Assembly: GCA_029962745.1 (NCBI GenBank) | Contig: CM057154.1 | Span: 26,252,970 to 26,316,969, forward strand | Origin: Echinometra lucunter | Lineage: Eukaryota; Echinodermata; Echinoidea; Camarodonta; Echinometridae | Length of the DNA stretch: 64,000 nucleotides | Reading direction: 5' to 3' | Part shown: one piece after another, positions 11,088-22,100 of the stretch | Layout: each line of letters begins with the position of its first letter | How positions within the stretch are numbered: the first letter of the stretch is position 1 | The notes under the pieces: generated by a model | Seen by the model: the letters and a program-made list of their open reading frames with translations, nothing else | Databases searched by the model: none | Told to the model about the DNA's origin: nothing | Program-made: the position numbers and the translations under genes

Positions 11088-12661
11088 CTCCATCACTTGA
11101 TGCCTGTAGAACTGGTAGTATGGTACAGGGTAGGTCCCCCATTCCAACACCAACATCCACACCTTCTGGGATAATGTCATCACACCAATTGGACTCCCTG
11201 GTCTGGCCTACAATTGTTCCAGGATCTTTGACTTCTGGTAGAAGATGAGCTGGAAACCCAGCTTTGGACAGTCTGTTTAAAGATGAAAAAACATCAGATT
11301 TATCAGAAGCCAAAGCCACATGAAATTAAATGCTTGAAACCGAATCAGTGCAAAAGATACACGCAAAAAAAAAAGAAGAAAGAAATAGCAGAGGATAAGA
11401 CATAAAAAGTAGGCAATTCTTCGTATGCCAAATTATTTTGAGATTATTTTCAATTTAGAATTAAACACACACAAAATGCATGAAAAAAGTTGAAATATTC
11501 CACAAATCTTAGTATTCTCAGGATGTCAGTGTGCTCAGATTGTTCAATATACATTGTAGAGGTCTTAATTATTTGTGGAATTTATCGGTCAGCGGTGACT
11601 GAAAAATCCAAGTACTACATGTAGCTAAGATAGACGTATATATGTTTAATTACTGGAATAATGAACATTTATTAATGATAGGCCTATTCTCTACATCTAC
11701 ATCACTGTCAAATACTTTATATGCCTTTTCCCCTTTTACTTTGTTTTATGCTTTTTCACATGTTCATATCCTGACTGGATAAAACTTGGGGAACCAGCTA
11801 CAGACTAATTATGCAATATCCCTGTAACAACTAAACAGAAATTCATGGAAAGTATTTCTTGACATATTTAATGTATTTTGAAGGCAATTTTACTAAAAAA
11901 GTAAAAACTAGTATGAAGATACATTTCTGTGAATTTAGATCAGTTGAGTCCCAAAGATTTGCATTGCATGAAAACAAACATTTTCATGATTATAATAAAT
12001 AACAAAATATAAAACAACTACAAATACACTCTTTAATGCCTTTCCCAGGACAAATAACCCTCTTTCACTTACCAGTAGACAGCATTTAGCTAGCTCAAAA
12101 ATATTTTATCATATAGGCCTATATATCTGTGAGCTCTGAAACAAAGGTTTGCTTAGATAAGCTAGCAAAGAGTAAGTGGATGAAGGTATGGATGAAGTAA
12201 TGTATTTCAATTCAGAACTTAAATTTACATTTGATAATTCCAGGCACTTGTGTTGCAGTTGAAATACCCCCAGCTGGCTGCATTCTGTGTTGACATAACA
12301 GGACTGCCTCGCCCACACAACAGTGTCACAAACAAATCCATAATTGTTCCAGCTCGATCAAATCTCTGTAAATATTCTGGACTGTGTTCATGAAGGCAGA
12401 GTGATGTACCACATCCCTGTCCTGCTGCTAACCTGAGATGTGAGTATGGAGATGGAAGTTTAGCCAGAAATTCAGGACTAAATCTTGCCATGTAAACAAA
12501 TTGCTAAATTTGCCCCTGCTTGTTCCAAGTTCATCTTCCATTTCCTTCATGATTTCATCGATTTTCAAGCTAGATTTCCAAAAGACAATGCCATGCATCT
12601 GTCCAGTCACACCTATTGTCTTCAACTTGCACACATGTTTGCATGTAGAATAAAACTGGGC
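11088..12661 (-). pseudogene. SHPK: SHPK copy 1: truncated, frameshifted sedoheptulokinase
   Basis: Two exons remain: exon 1 at 12661-12229 (partial) and exon 2 at 11272-11088. Exon 1 retains TIGVTGQMHGIVFWK, then FDRAGTIMDLFVTLLCGRG and QNAASWGYFN. Exon 2 retains the GMGDLPC segment that carries the FGGY-kinase catalytic aspartate region. Compared with copy 2, 7 bases are missing around 12485 (in the codons for QDGRCSPEF), which breaks the frame. The first ~70 codons, including the GIDLGTTSVK phosphate-binding motif, are replaced at 12662 by a Helitron-like repeat. Exon 3 is absent: at 9756, about 25 bases short of where its acceptor should be, the sequence switches to block P. A functional product is not plausible. 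Confidence 0.88.
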
Positions 12662-13167
12662 TTTGACCTTGAGAATCCAAAATCTACTCAGATCATTGTC
12701 CCTCCCATATGCATACCTGTGCCAAGTTTGAGGTTGATCGGTCAAATGGTTGTTGAGTTATGGTGAAAACAAACCATTTCTATGTACATAATGACCTCTA
12801 TGACCTTTGACCTTTGACCTTGTGACCCCCAAATCTAATCAGATCATCATCCCTTCCATGTGCATACATGAGCCAAGTTTGAAGCCAATCTGTCAAATGG
12901 TTCTTAAGTTATCGCGGGAACGAGCCATTTTTATGTGTATTATTACCTCTTTGACCTTGACCTTTGACCTTGAGACGCCAAAATCTAATCAGATCATTGT
13001 CCCTCCCATATGCATACATGAGTCAAGTTTGAACTTGATCCGTCAAACGGTTCTTAAGTTATCGCGAGAACGAAAACGGGACGGACGGACGGACGGACGG
13101 ACGGACGGACGGACGGACGACCCGAAAACTTAATGCCTCCGGCAACCACCTACGGTGGGCGGAGGCA
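12662..13167 (+). mobile_element. Helitron-like (HINE/pearl-type) element: 150-bp tandem repeats, GGAC microsatellite, 3' hairpin
   Basis: Three tandem units of about 150 bp begin at 12662, 12813 and 12963, each starting TTTGACCTTG. They are followed by about ten GGAC units (13078-13120) and then a hairpin at 13135-13167 with stem GCCTCCG/CGGAGGC and inner CCACC/GGTGG. Central tandem repeats, ACGG microsatellite and a 3' palindrome are the layout described for non-autonomous Helitrons and pearl elements of marine invertebrates. Canonical TC and CTRR ends are not clear. The element abuts the broken exon 1 of SHPK copy 1 on the left and block Q on the right. Confidence 0.65.
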
Positions 13168-13618
13168 TAGAAATGTATGCCATGTCATTTTTAGTGATGT
13201 GAAGGAATGCTAGTTTTTTCGGGGTTTTTTTTTGTTTTTGTTTTCCTTTTTTTGGTTAGTGTCAGGATCAAACCTGGGTTTTTGTTTACCTGAAGATTGG
13301 GTCACCAATCACCCCAAATCACATAAACTTTTTGTTAGCCCTTTTCAATAAAAAAGATTTGGTTAAGATTTTATAGTCTATCTCTTTTACAAAATGAAAG
13401 AGAGTGATGACAATTCTCTTTATTTGGATTTGATCGATAAAGCGAGCCAAACTTAATAGACTAATACATAATGATATGGGATGATTTGCAAGCAATATGA
13501 TATTATTAAGTTTTTTCTTCAAAATATACCCCAAAATACATCTAAAACATGAAATATTATATCTATACCTGTGATAAAACAGCAGGCAGTGGAAGAGAAA
13601 ACCTAGATAACAGATGCC

Positions 13619-13873
13619 CAGGGGTGGCGCTACGGGGGGGGGGGGTGACCGCCCCCTATGATTTTTCAAGTGATCAAAAAAAAAAAGAAGAAAAGAAGAA
13701 AAGAGAGGAGAAAAGAAGGGGAAAAAAAGGAAAAAGAAGAAAGAACTGCATGGGAAAAGAGATGGCTGTGTGATTTGACTATATAAAACCCCTATTTTTT
13801 CATTTAAAATGTCAATAAACTCACATATGGGTCATCTTGCCCCTTCCATCAAAATACCCTGGCGCCGCCCCTG
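13619..13873. mobile_element. hAT-like MITE, 255 bp
   Basis: The ends are CAGGGGTGGCGCTACGGGGG and, inverted, CAGGGGCGGCGCCAGGG, with the CAG...CTG termini usual for hAT elements. Flanks are CAGATGCC (13611-13618) and CAGAGGTC (13874-13881), an 8-bp target duplication with two mismatches. The paralogous site in block Q copy 2 (49565-49575, ...AACAGAGAGTTACCC...) is empty. The interior is mostly A/G-rich and has no transposase. Confidence 0.8.
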
Positions 13874-13948
13874 CAGAGGTCTACCCACAGGAAATGCATA
13901 TCACGCATCATGGTTTTGAGCATTTTGTACTCGCGCACGTTGAAGAAT

Positions 13949-14266
13949 CTATGGGCAGCTTGATTTAGAAAATGCAGGGCAGTGGGCACAAGTCACTCTG
14001 TTACTTTGTTCTTGTTTGAAAACTCTAATAAAATTGTGTGATGTGATTAGTAATCTTCCGTAAAGGTAGCCTCGTGGCTTTAATTCACAACAGTTTGCTA
14101 GTCCGCAGCCCCTTTTCTTTGCTCTGCTGCTGCCAGCTCTGGACATCAATCCTTGAAACGTGGGGAAGTTACGAGTAGGCCTAGTCCTCTGATGATGAGA
14201 AGTCGACACAATGCAACAACATATCAATAGGCCTGAAATCCCTGGGATAATGGAGTATATAATCAT
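13949..14266 (-). other. Possible exon with a membrane segment and basic tail (uncertain)
   Basis: The open minus-strand stretch encodes GLLICCCIVST followed by HHQRTRPTRNFPTFQ and SSRAKKRGCG, that is, a hydrophobic stretch then a basic tail. An AG acceptor (TTCAG or TTTTAG) precedes CCTATTGATATG or CCCATTGATATG in two copies. Block Q copy 2 (49925-49711) keeps the frame with many replacements. Copy 3 (about 56030-55930) is shifted and soon reaches a stop. It could be the membrane exon of the same unidentified gene as the 94-nt segment, or chance. No family is recognised. Confidence 0.25.
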
Positions 14267-15300
14267 CCCCCACCCTCATTTTTTTTTAGAGAGAGAGAGA
14301 GAGAGAAGGGGGGGGGGAAATTTTCGATGAATCTATCATAAACGACGGTTATAGTAGTAACATTTCAATTTGAAATGCTATTGAAACCCAGAGATAGGAT
14401 TAGAAATTCCCGATAATTTCGGCTTTAATTAGTAAAATCTCCCATCCATGTCTGTATCAACATTACATTTTCCCATTGGTAGAAAATGGAGAGTGGAAGG
14501 TGGATCACCCCCCACGGATTTATGCTGGTGATGCCTTGTGCATACCACAATGTTAAAGTTTTTGCAATACCCATTACAGCATGAGGAATTATTAGAGGAA
14601 GTGTTAATGTTATCTAGCATGTCTAGTACTAGTCTACAGAATAATACCATGTAATGATAAAAATGCTTTAAAGGAGGGATGTGTACAAAAACTAGAAAGA
14701 TACTGTCAATATACATCATAAACATTTGACAATATGCAGACTGTCATTTTAAACTTGTCCTAAATACATGATCTTGAAAATGTCATGTACGTAATGATGG
14801 ATATTGCAATAACGAATAATTCCAATGATCGACAGAGCTATACTGAACAACAGAACAAAGAAATAAGCCATAGTCGGCTGCCGTGATTGAAGACAACGAA
14901 ATATGTGGAATATCTCCCTCCTACAACGTTCCACAGCTATTTGTATACTCAAACTCACTGGTATTGGAATATTAAGAGTAATACATATATTTTTTAGAAT
15001 CTATTTTTGTCAATTAGGCTAGGTCTTTATCTCTGCATCTACTATCATCATCAAGTTCTTTTTTTCTCACTATAAGAGAAGCTAAATGAAGCGACACATG
15101 AATAACTTCAATGAGACTTAAAGAAAAGAAAGCATTAAAGAATGATATTTTCTTTAGTTATATAAAAAAGATTAAAGAATATATAGTGTAATGCACTTTT
15201 TGCTCTGAAGGTTTAGTGAATGATTCACTGAAAATGTTAATGTAGTCAAAAAGATGCAATTTTCTTCAGTTTGTTCCATGGCAGTTTCAGAAAATCAAAA

Positions 15301-15342
15301 CAAAATTATAATAATGATGATGATGATGATGATGATGATAAT

Positions 15343-15376
<34 letters not shown>

Positions 15377-15455
15377 GTAATAATGAAAAAAGGCGTAATA
15401 ATAATAATAATAATAATGATGAATAGATAAATGAATGAATAAATTAATAAATAAA
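15301..15455. repeat. ATG/AAT trinucleotide microsatellite cluster
   Basis: Runs of ATG then AAT triplets interrupted by short unique words, followed by AATA tetranucleotides. The paralogous cluster at 50955-51180 has a different internal order and ends in a longer AAAT run. In block Q copy 3 this region is replaced by the TTAA-flanked foldback at 58945-59523. Confidence 0.95.
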
Positions 15456-15677
15456 TACAACTTGTTTGATGGAAATATTTATGTAATGTTTATGCATAGC
15501 AATGAATGATGAACATATTCCATTCAGGCAAGAATATAAGGCAATATGAATTACTTACATTGTAATTCTTCCGGAACAAATGGCGTGAAATGGGGGGGGG
15601 GGGGGGCAAACTCGTTTTAGCAAGAGGAGAAAGAAATCGGTGAGAGTATTGACATGTAATCTAGTGTTATATCTTAC

Positions 15678-15771
15678 CCAGCCATGCTTTTCAATAACAA
15701 TCAGCTTGCCTTCACTGTTCACCTCAGCAATCAATGGATCCAGATCCTTGCTGGTATAACACCAATGCAGC
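15678..15771 (-). CDS. Exon-like 94-nt segment, copy 1 (unidentified gene)
   Basis: On the minus strand the segment is preceded by TTATACAG and followed by GTAAGA, good acceptor and donor sites that are kept in all three copies. One frame is open throughout and encodes LHWCYTSKDLDPLIAEVNSE then GKLIVIEKHGW. The entry phase needs two nucleotides from an upstream exon. Residues 11-23 (DPLIAEVNSEGKL) are identical in all copies, while both ends are highly variable. I do not recognise the family. It cannot be a fourth SHPK exon: SHPK exon 2 ends with one nucleotide of a codon, and that joint would lead to a quick stop. Confidence 0.5.
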
Positions 15772-15898
15772 CTGTATAAGACATAATTACATTGTCTTAA
15801 TATTTCCAGAGCTCAGTATCTGACGTATGATACCCTTTTAATTAAGCCATTAGTATTATTAGTGATGTTCGCTAAAAAACTGTGTGAATGGATGCCAC

Positions 15899-16398
15899 NN
15901 NNNNNNNNNNNNNNNNNNNNNNNNNNNNNNNNNNNNNNNNNNNNNNNNNNNNNNNNNNNNNNNNNNNNNNNNNNNNNNNNNNNNNNNNNNNNNNNNNNNN
16001 NNNNNNNNNNNNNNNNNNNNNNNNNNNNNNNNNNNNNNNNNNNNNNNNNNNNNNNNNNNNNNNNNNNNNNNNNNNNNNNNNNNNNNNNNNNNNNNNNNNN
16101 NNNNNNNNNNNNNNNNNNNNNNNNNNNNNNNNNNNNNNNNNNNNNNNNNNNNNNNNNNNNNNNNNNNNNNNNNNNNNNNNNNNNNNNNNNNNNNNNNNNN
16201 NNNNNNNNNNNNNNNNNNNNNNNNNNNNNNNNNNNNNNNNNNNNNNNNNNNNNNNNNNNNNNNNNNNNNNNNNNNNNNNNNNNNNNNNNNNNNNNNNNNN
16301 NNNNNNNNNNNNNNNNNNNNNNNNNNNNNNNNNNNNNNNNNNNNNNNNNNNNNNNNNNNNNNNNNNNNNNNNNNNNNNNNNNNNNNNNNNNNNNNNNN
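15899..16398. other. Assembly gap, exactly 500 N
   Basis: A fixed-length run of N. The left contig ends in block Q (matching 51611-51629) and the right contig starts inside the LINE endonuclease of block P (matching about 3094). The round size suggests a placeholder of unknown true length, so adjacency across it is not evidence of real order. Confidence 0.98.
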
Positions 16399-16760
16399 GG
16401 GGCAATGGACATCAGACAACATTTGTCAAAAGTATCCACATTAAAATTACATACATTATCAAATAAGGTGTGGGACACTATAGCACAGTCAACCGTACTG
16501 CAGCCTCCGTTATTATAGCAAGTAAAATTTCCGATACCCTTGTCATCTCCAAATCGACCATTCAGAAACTTCAAATCAAAGCTATGACAGAGATCAATCA
16601 ACTGTTTTCCATTGTTTTTTACTTTCCTATCTATATTAAACCTAGCAGTTAAATGACCTTTACTCTCGAAGACATCACGTAATTCATCGGACTCCCTGCT
16701 ATTACAAGCAAAAGCGGTATTATGATCAGTTATACTACCATCAATTTCCAAAAAAATCAT
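16399..16760 (-). mobile_element. LINE endonuclease domain, open frame cut by the gap
   Basis: The minus-strand frame contains FLEIDGSITDHN, DVFESKGHLTARFNIDRKV, LIDLCHSFDLKFLNGRFGDD and GNFTCYNNGGCSTVDCAIVS, the second half of the endonuclease/exonuclease/phosphatase domain of EEP-type LINEs. Unlike the copy at 3445-3090 it has no stop over about 120 residues. The 5' part is cut by the TIR element at 16773 and the 3' part by the N gap. Confidence 0.8.
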
Positions 16761-16772
16761 CTAGCAAGCCTG

Positions 16773-18061
16773 TTCATGAAACCTGAATGAGAATCTTACT
16801 AACTAGTATTTGCCAACTAAGAGGTGTCATTTTGCATAATAATAAGTGTTTTTGGAAAGGCAAGGTGCTGAAGCCATGACAAGGATGTAAACACAAATAC
16901 ACTGAACCTGCTGAAGTTGAAACACTATGAACATGACCGATAAAGAAAGTGGACAAAATAAACAACCTCTCATTCTGCCCTTCACAATGGTTCGGGTAGT
17001 CATAAGAACATCCTTTCACTGCTATTATGTTTCGTCAGTAGTTCCAGGTGAATGTGCATGTTACACCTGTTCCACATATTTTAGATAATAGCAGTGAAGG
17101 GATGTTCTTTTGACTACCCGAACCATTGTGAAAGGTAGAATGAGGGGTTGTTTATTTTGTCCGCTTTCTTTGTTTGTCATGTTCATAGTGAAAGTGAATA
17201 CTCTTGAAATAAATTTCGAAGCTTCTGGGTCGACTGCTGCAGCTTTTTCCAATAAAAAATCAAGTAGGCCCAGTCTTAGTTCTATAGACCTTATGTCATT
17301 TGTATTTCCCAACAAAAAGGGGTATTGTTTCAATAATGATATGACCTACATATGTGTTATTGTATGTGGTATTATGAATAATCTGAAATTTGACAAAAGA
17401 GTAGTCATACTTGCTTCAAATTATTTCATTCGTAATATCAAAATATCGCTATTGTTGATATGTGCTAATTACATCCATTTCCTTTCACATGTCTCTCCAA
17501 TATTTGATACATCATTTTCAGGAGATACGTCAGGCTCCTTCAGATTGATGAAATGCAATTTTTATTTAGATATTTCTTTATAACGATACAAACTTAACAA
17601 TTATTTCCTCTAATATTACTCTACAGTCTTTAGTTTCAAAGCAGACTTAGTGACAAACTAGTAAGTTATAGTTCCCCCCCCCGGGGTTGCCCCTCATCAA
17701 CTATTACTTTGGGAAGGAAGGTAGTTAGCAACTAAAGTTTTGTGAATAACGTTTTATTAATTGCAAACTTTAGCTTAAGAAGCAACTAGGGATGAATACA
17801 CTAGACAACGTCTCCTGAATAGTGCCATGCATCTGCATATATTATGGCGAATCCCCTTTTATCAGTACTGAGAGCGAATGAATGGCTCCATACCTGGTAG
17901 GTGAAGAAACATTCCTGTATATTTATGAGCTGGGAAGTATTAGTAGTCAAATAAAACTTATGAAGGTTTCATGAATAACACTTAGTTGGCAAGTAGGCTT
18001 AGTAAGCAACTAAGGACCATTTTAGTTTCAAACTAGACTTAGTAATGTTTCATAAATATGG
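16773..18061. mobile_element. TIR element (TTCATGAAACC ends), copy 2, carrying a CACTA-like insertion
   Basis: Paralogous to 3464-4490. The left end has TTCATGAAACCTGA at 16773 and the right end has GTAATGTTTCATAAATATGG at 18042-18061. It is about 260 bp longer than copy 1 because of the insertion at 16923-17190. The C tract at about 17674-17683 is shorter than in copy 1. Confidence 0.6.
16923..17190. mobile_element. CACTA-like MITE, 268 bp, with ~107-bp inverted arms
   Basis: It starts CACTATGAACATGA and ends TCATGTTCATAGTG. The two arms pair over about 107 bases with few mismatches, leaving a ~50-base loop. It is flanked by AAA on both sides (16920-16922 and 17191-17193), a 3-bp target duplication as in CACTA/EnSpm elements. 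The paralogous site in block P copy 1 (about 3600) is empty and reads GCTGAAGTGAAAGTGAAT. It has no coding content; the 157-codon frame starting at 17110 is only read-through of an arm. Confidence 0.85.
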
Positions 18062-18667
18062 GACCTGGTGAGCTGCATTGAGTGAAACTGCTTAAACTCC
18101 ACCACAATAAACTTGTCTTTAAGATACCAACCAACATTTCATGTTCTGAATAGAGAAGCTATTTAAATTGACCTGGCACGGGTATTACGTATCGGATGGG
18201 TTCGAACTTTTTGACGGACAAAATAGGTAATAGTAGAGGAGGTGTCCAGAATGAATCAAAATATTATGGAAAATTGCCCATTAAACCCTGTCTGGAAGTG
18301 CTTCCACATCAGATATTGATTAGGATAGGTTTCTGCACAAATGTCCCAAATTTGGTGCTTTTAGACAAAAGTGCACATTTTTTTCAGCTATGCCGCTCTA
18401 CTAACATGACTAATGGGTTTTATATTTAATTGAATGGTATATTTATTTAAAAAAATTGCATGGAAGCCATACATGAATGGTACATTTTTTTTTTTACAAA
18501 TAAAAAGGAAGTCATACATGAAGAACAAACATAGATGTCCAAAAGAAAATATATAAATACACATGATTAACAGAGCAAGAATGATTATGTCTACATCAGT
18601 AAAGTAACGGTAAGTTTCAGTTTTGGCCATTTCAAGTTCGTCCAAAGAGAAGGAATGGAAGTAGAAG

Positions 18668-18740
18668 GAGAAGAAGAAGAAGAAGAAGAAGAAGAAGAAG
18701 AAGAAGAAGAAGAAGAAGAAGAAGGAGAAGAAGAATTAGG
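18668..18740. repeat. GAA microsatellite, short allele
   Basis: Paralogous to 5087-5186 with fewer triplets; flanks are almost identical. Confidence 0.95.
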
Positions 18741-20120
18741 GGAAGGAATTCTCAGCGTCTTAGTTTCACATCTAAAAGCAAAGAAACCAGACAAAAACTA
18801 CGGACTAGATAGCCATTACTTCCACTGAACATCCTGAAGCTGTTCGTTCCATGAATCAAATCACCCCTAAGACATATCGATACTTCTTTCAATATGATCT
18901 ATCCATTTATTATAATCTATATTGTTATTCATTCATTATAATCAGTTTGAGTGTAGGCTTACTATGTGTTATAATTATGTATTTCTGACTTGTCTGAAGG
19001 CTGTATAATTTTCTTCTGAATTGTATTCTGATATGTTATGTTCATCAGCTAAAATATGAAGCTGAATGATTTTTGTCTTTTTTACTGAATGAATTCAATC
19101 AAAAATGCTACAAAACAACAACAAAAATCTTAATACTTGAGCAAATGTAGTTTAAATACACACGGACCCCAACGAAAACAGTTTTAGCTGAAACGAAAAT
19201 GAATGAAAGAATAACTTAATTCTAGAACACCTTCTGACCACTTTCATGCTTTTTGTGTTGGATCAAGTTTGATAAACTTACTAGAAAGTAGGCACAAAGA
19301 GATGAGCAGTTCCAGAAAAGCAACATTCGTTATTCTAGAAGTAAGAGACATGTTCCTAATTAATAAGCGTCGCGTGCTTCATCACTAAAACAGTCCTCGG
19401 GGTTGTTCTAGTCCATGTACACAATCCACCAGTGTTTGTTAGAAAATGATTTGAAAATTCAATGTACTCATTACACACGAACAGATGAAAACCTCTTTGA
19501 CGGTTGGTTGACTCAGTCGAGTCTTTAGATGCCGCTCTTCAATTCTGTCCCGTCAAAAGAGTTGACTGTTAGGCATGAGAATCGGCTTTATCAAGGAGCT
19601 CAGTGCTCCGTACATTATTTGATTAAAAGCTGAAAAAATGATTGACAAAATTGATTTGCCTCTTTTCTTGAGAAAGCAATGCAATTTTCAAAATTTAATA
19701 ACTTATTGAAATTATAATTTTACATTCAAACTGCAACCAAAGAAAACTACATTACTCAAGGTTGTTCTGTGAGAATTTAACTTGGACTGAATGAAACACA
19801 TGAGAGTTATTATGGTTGGTAAGTGAGAACATGGATTTTTATTAAAAAGTTTTTCACTTTGGTGTTTTTTTTTTCCAGGAAGTGTTAGATCCCCTTCCTG
19901 AAGGAAATTTTGGTCAGTTTTTATATTTTGGAATGTATAGCCGAAGCTCTTCCTTCTGACCAAATCTGATACACGGGCCTTATATGGAAAATTTTCCCCC
20001 ATTTTTTTAGGGGCCGTCTGACAACCCCTCCCGACGGAAAATTTTGTCAGTTTTTGTGTTTTGGTGATCTATAGTGATACAACTTCATGACGAAGTTTGG
20101 TGCATATTTTACAATGTTTT

Positions 20121-21158
20121 AGATGGGGTGAAATCAACCCGACTTTGGGGCCCTTTTTTGGAGGTCCTGTGGGCTACCCCCGGCGGATATGTTCGGTCTG
20201 ACAAGCATTTTGTGAATGGGATGGGTGGTGTAAATAACTTTAAGTTGCCAAATCTCACATGTAAATTGGGGTGACTATTTCGAGACAGGCTCCCAGACTA
20301 TCATGACTATAACTGTTAAAAGAATATACCGTGAGAAGAATCTAGAGCAGAGGAATATTGGTGGTATAGTAATACTTTAAGTACACCTGCATAGTCGGAT
20401 GTTTTGTAATTTAATTTGCAAGGTATAAAGACAATTTATTTATCAATTTCAATTTCAAATTTATGTACAATATCCTGGCTGATACCGGCAAATTTGTTTG
20501 AATGGAAAGTAAATGCCAGTGAACTAAGTCATTATTTTAAGCAACCAGGTGACTGCATGCACGTTTTGTTGTTGTTGTTGTTGTTTTAATAAAGACCAGA
20601 AATTGTCATTAAAAAAAATCTACTTTTAGATGGGGTGAAATCAACCCGACTTTGGGGCCCTTTTTTGGAGGCCCTGTGGGCTACCCCCGGCGGATATGTT
20701 CGGTCTGACAAGCATTTTGTGAATGGGATGGGTGGTGTAAATAACTTTAAGTTGTCAAATCTCACATGTAAAATGGGGTGACTATTTCGAGACAGGCTCC
20801 CAGACTATCATGACTATAACTGTTAAAAGAATATACCGTGAGTTAATGAAAACTAAAATCGAAGAATCTAGAGCAGAGGAATATTGGTGGTATAGTGCTA
20901 CTTTAAGTACACCTGCATAGTCGGATGCTTTGTAATTTAATTTGCAAGGTATTAAGACAATTTATTTATCAATTTCAATTTCAAATTTATGTACAATATC
21001 CTGGCTGATACCGGCAGATTTGTTTGAATGGAAAGTAAATGCCAGTGAACTAAGTCATTATTTTAAGCAACCAGGTGACTGCATGCACGTTTTTGTTGTT
21101 CTTGTTGTTTTTTTTTAATAAAGACCAGAAATTGTCATTAAAAAAAATCTACTTTTAG
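20121..21158. repeat. Tandem duplication, ~507-bp unit
   Basis: Both units start at AGATGGGGTGAAATCAACCC (20121 and 20628) and end at ATCTACTTTTAG. They differ by a few substitutions and one ~20-bp insertion in unit 2 (AAAACTAAAATCG). The unit contains a TGTTG/TTGTTG run near its end and is absent from block P copy 1, where only the last ~30 bases (near 6890-6920) are recognisable. It may be a duplicated mobile element. Confidence 0.85.
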
Positions 21159-21627
21159 TAAAGTGCACTCCTCCTTATGATAGCATGATGGGTGCCCCTT
21201 TACAAGCTGTAGGTGCCCTGTTTCACTTGTTATGAGTGTCCAATTTGATTATGATAGTGTCCCTTTCACTTTAGAAGTGGCCTTTCAAATTTGATACACG
21301 CCCCCTTTTTTCATCTGATTTTCTCCTTTTCTTTCTTGAGCCATTTCTCCATTCTGTTTATACCTATTTTACCACTGGTAATTACCCTAGCGTGGAGGCG
21401 TTGTGGTAAAATTGTTTAGAAAGTTAGAGGTTTAGAGCGTGCACTCTAAATTAAAGGCTCGTACACCCTTTGTAAGTGCCCCTTTTAGCTGGTGCCCCGC
21501 CCCCCCCCCGATTTAAAAGATGCCCCCACCATCCTTGTTGAGGTGACAATTCGCTTTGATCTATCGAGTTCTATTATGCAGTTATCGAAAGGGGTCTTTG
21601 AAAGAGGTCAGATATTTAAAAAACCTT

Positions 21628-21827
21628 TTGTCTTCATTTTTTAAAGACGGCACATGCACACGCTGGTATCAATATGCATATAGCACATCACTTTATTTGA
21701 TAGATGACAAAACAGCAATGTAGATAAAATGCTTTGCAGGCATAAGTGCGGTGCCGGGGATCGAATCCCGTGCCTTCGCATCTCCAGTCAAGCGCCTTAA
21801 ACCACTCGACTACGGTACCCTTAGTCT
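21628..21827 (-). mobile_element. tRNA-derived SINE, copy 2
   Basis: Paralogous to 7380-7580. The A box (21813-21803) is intact; the B-box region has a changed base (GATTCGATCC context), and a few bases of the CCTTTGAGCAAGG motif are lost. Confidence 0.75.
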
Positions 21828-21979
21828 TCATAATCATCATGATTTTCTCTCTGGCACTCTCCCATCGCATTTCTTTCCTCGTATGACTAATAAGTGTCCT
21901 CTTCTCTGTCTTGTATTCTTTGCTTTACAACATTCACATTTTCTTTCTTTATAGTCTTCTATCTTTCTTACTCCAGCTC

Positions 21980-22054
21980 GCTGTCTCTCTCTCCCTCTCC
22001 CTCTCTCTCTCCCCCATTGATTCTCCGTATACTCTCTCGCTCTCCCTCCCCCTT

Positions 22055-22098
<44 letters not shown>

Positions 22099-22100
22099 AC
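21980..22100. repeat. CT and CA microsatellites
   Basis: Paralogous to 7738-7858. The CA tract is longer (about 13 units) and the CT runs are rearranged. Confidence 0.95.

Larger units (their letters stand above)
13180..15898. repeat. Block Q, copy 1
   Basis: Homologous to 49270-51630 and, more divergently, 55280-59990. Contents: an hAT-like MITE (13619-13873) absent from copy 2, GA and G tracts near 14285-14318, long trinucleotide runs near 15310-15455, a G tract near 15593-15606, and the 94-nt exon-like segment at 15678-15771. Minus-strand open stretches at 14266-13949 and 14958-14749 each encode a hydrophobic segment. The contig ends inside the block at a 500-N gap. Confidence 0.8.

Noticed and set aside
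15813..16760. Long ORFs across the N gap (also 52108-53031)
   Set aside because: N runs are read as open codons; only the 16760-16399 portion (LINE endonuclease) is real coding history.
17110..17583. 157-codon plus-strand ORF
   Set aside because: It starts in an arm of the CACTA-like MITE and runs into TIR-element sequence; the sister copy at 3600-4000 is not open.
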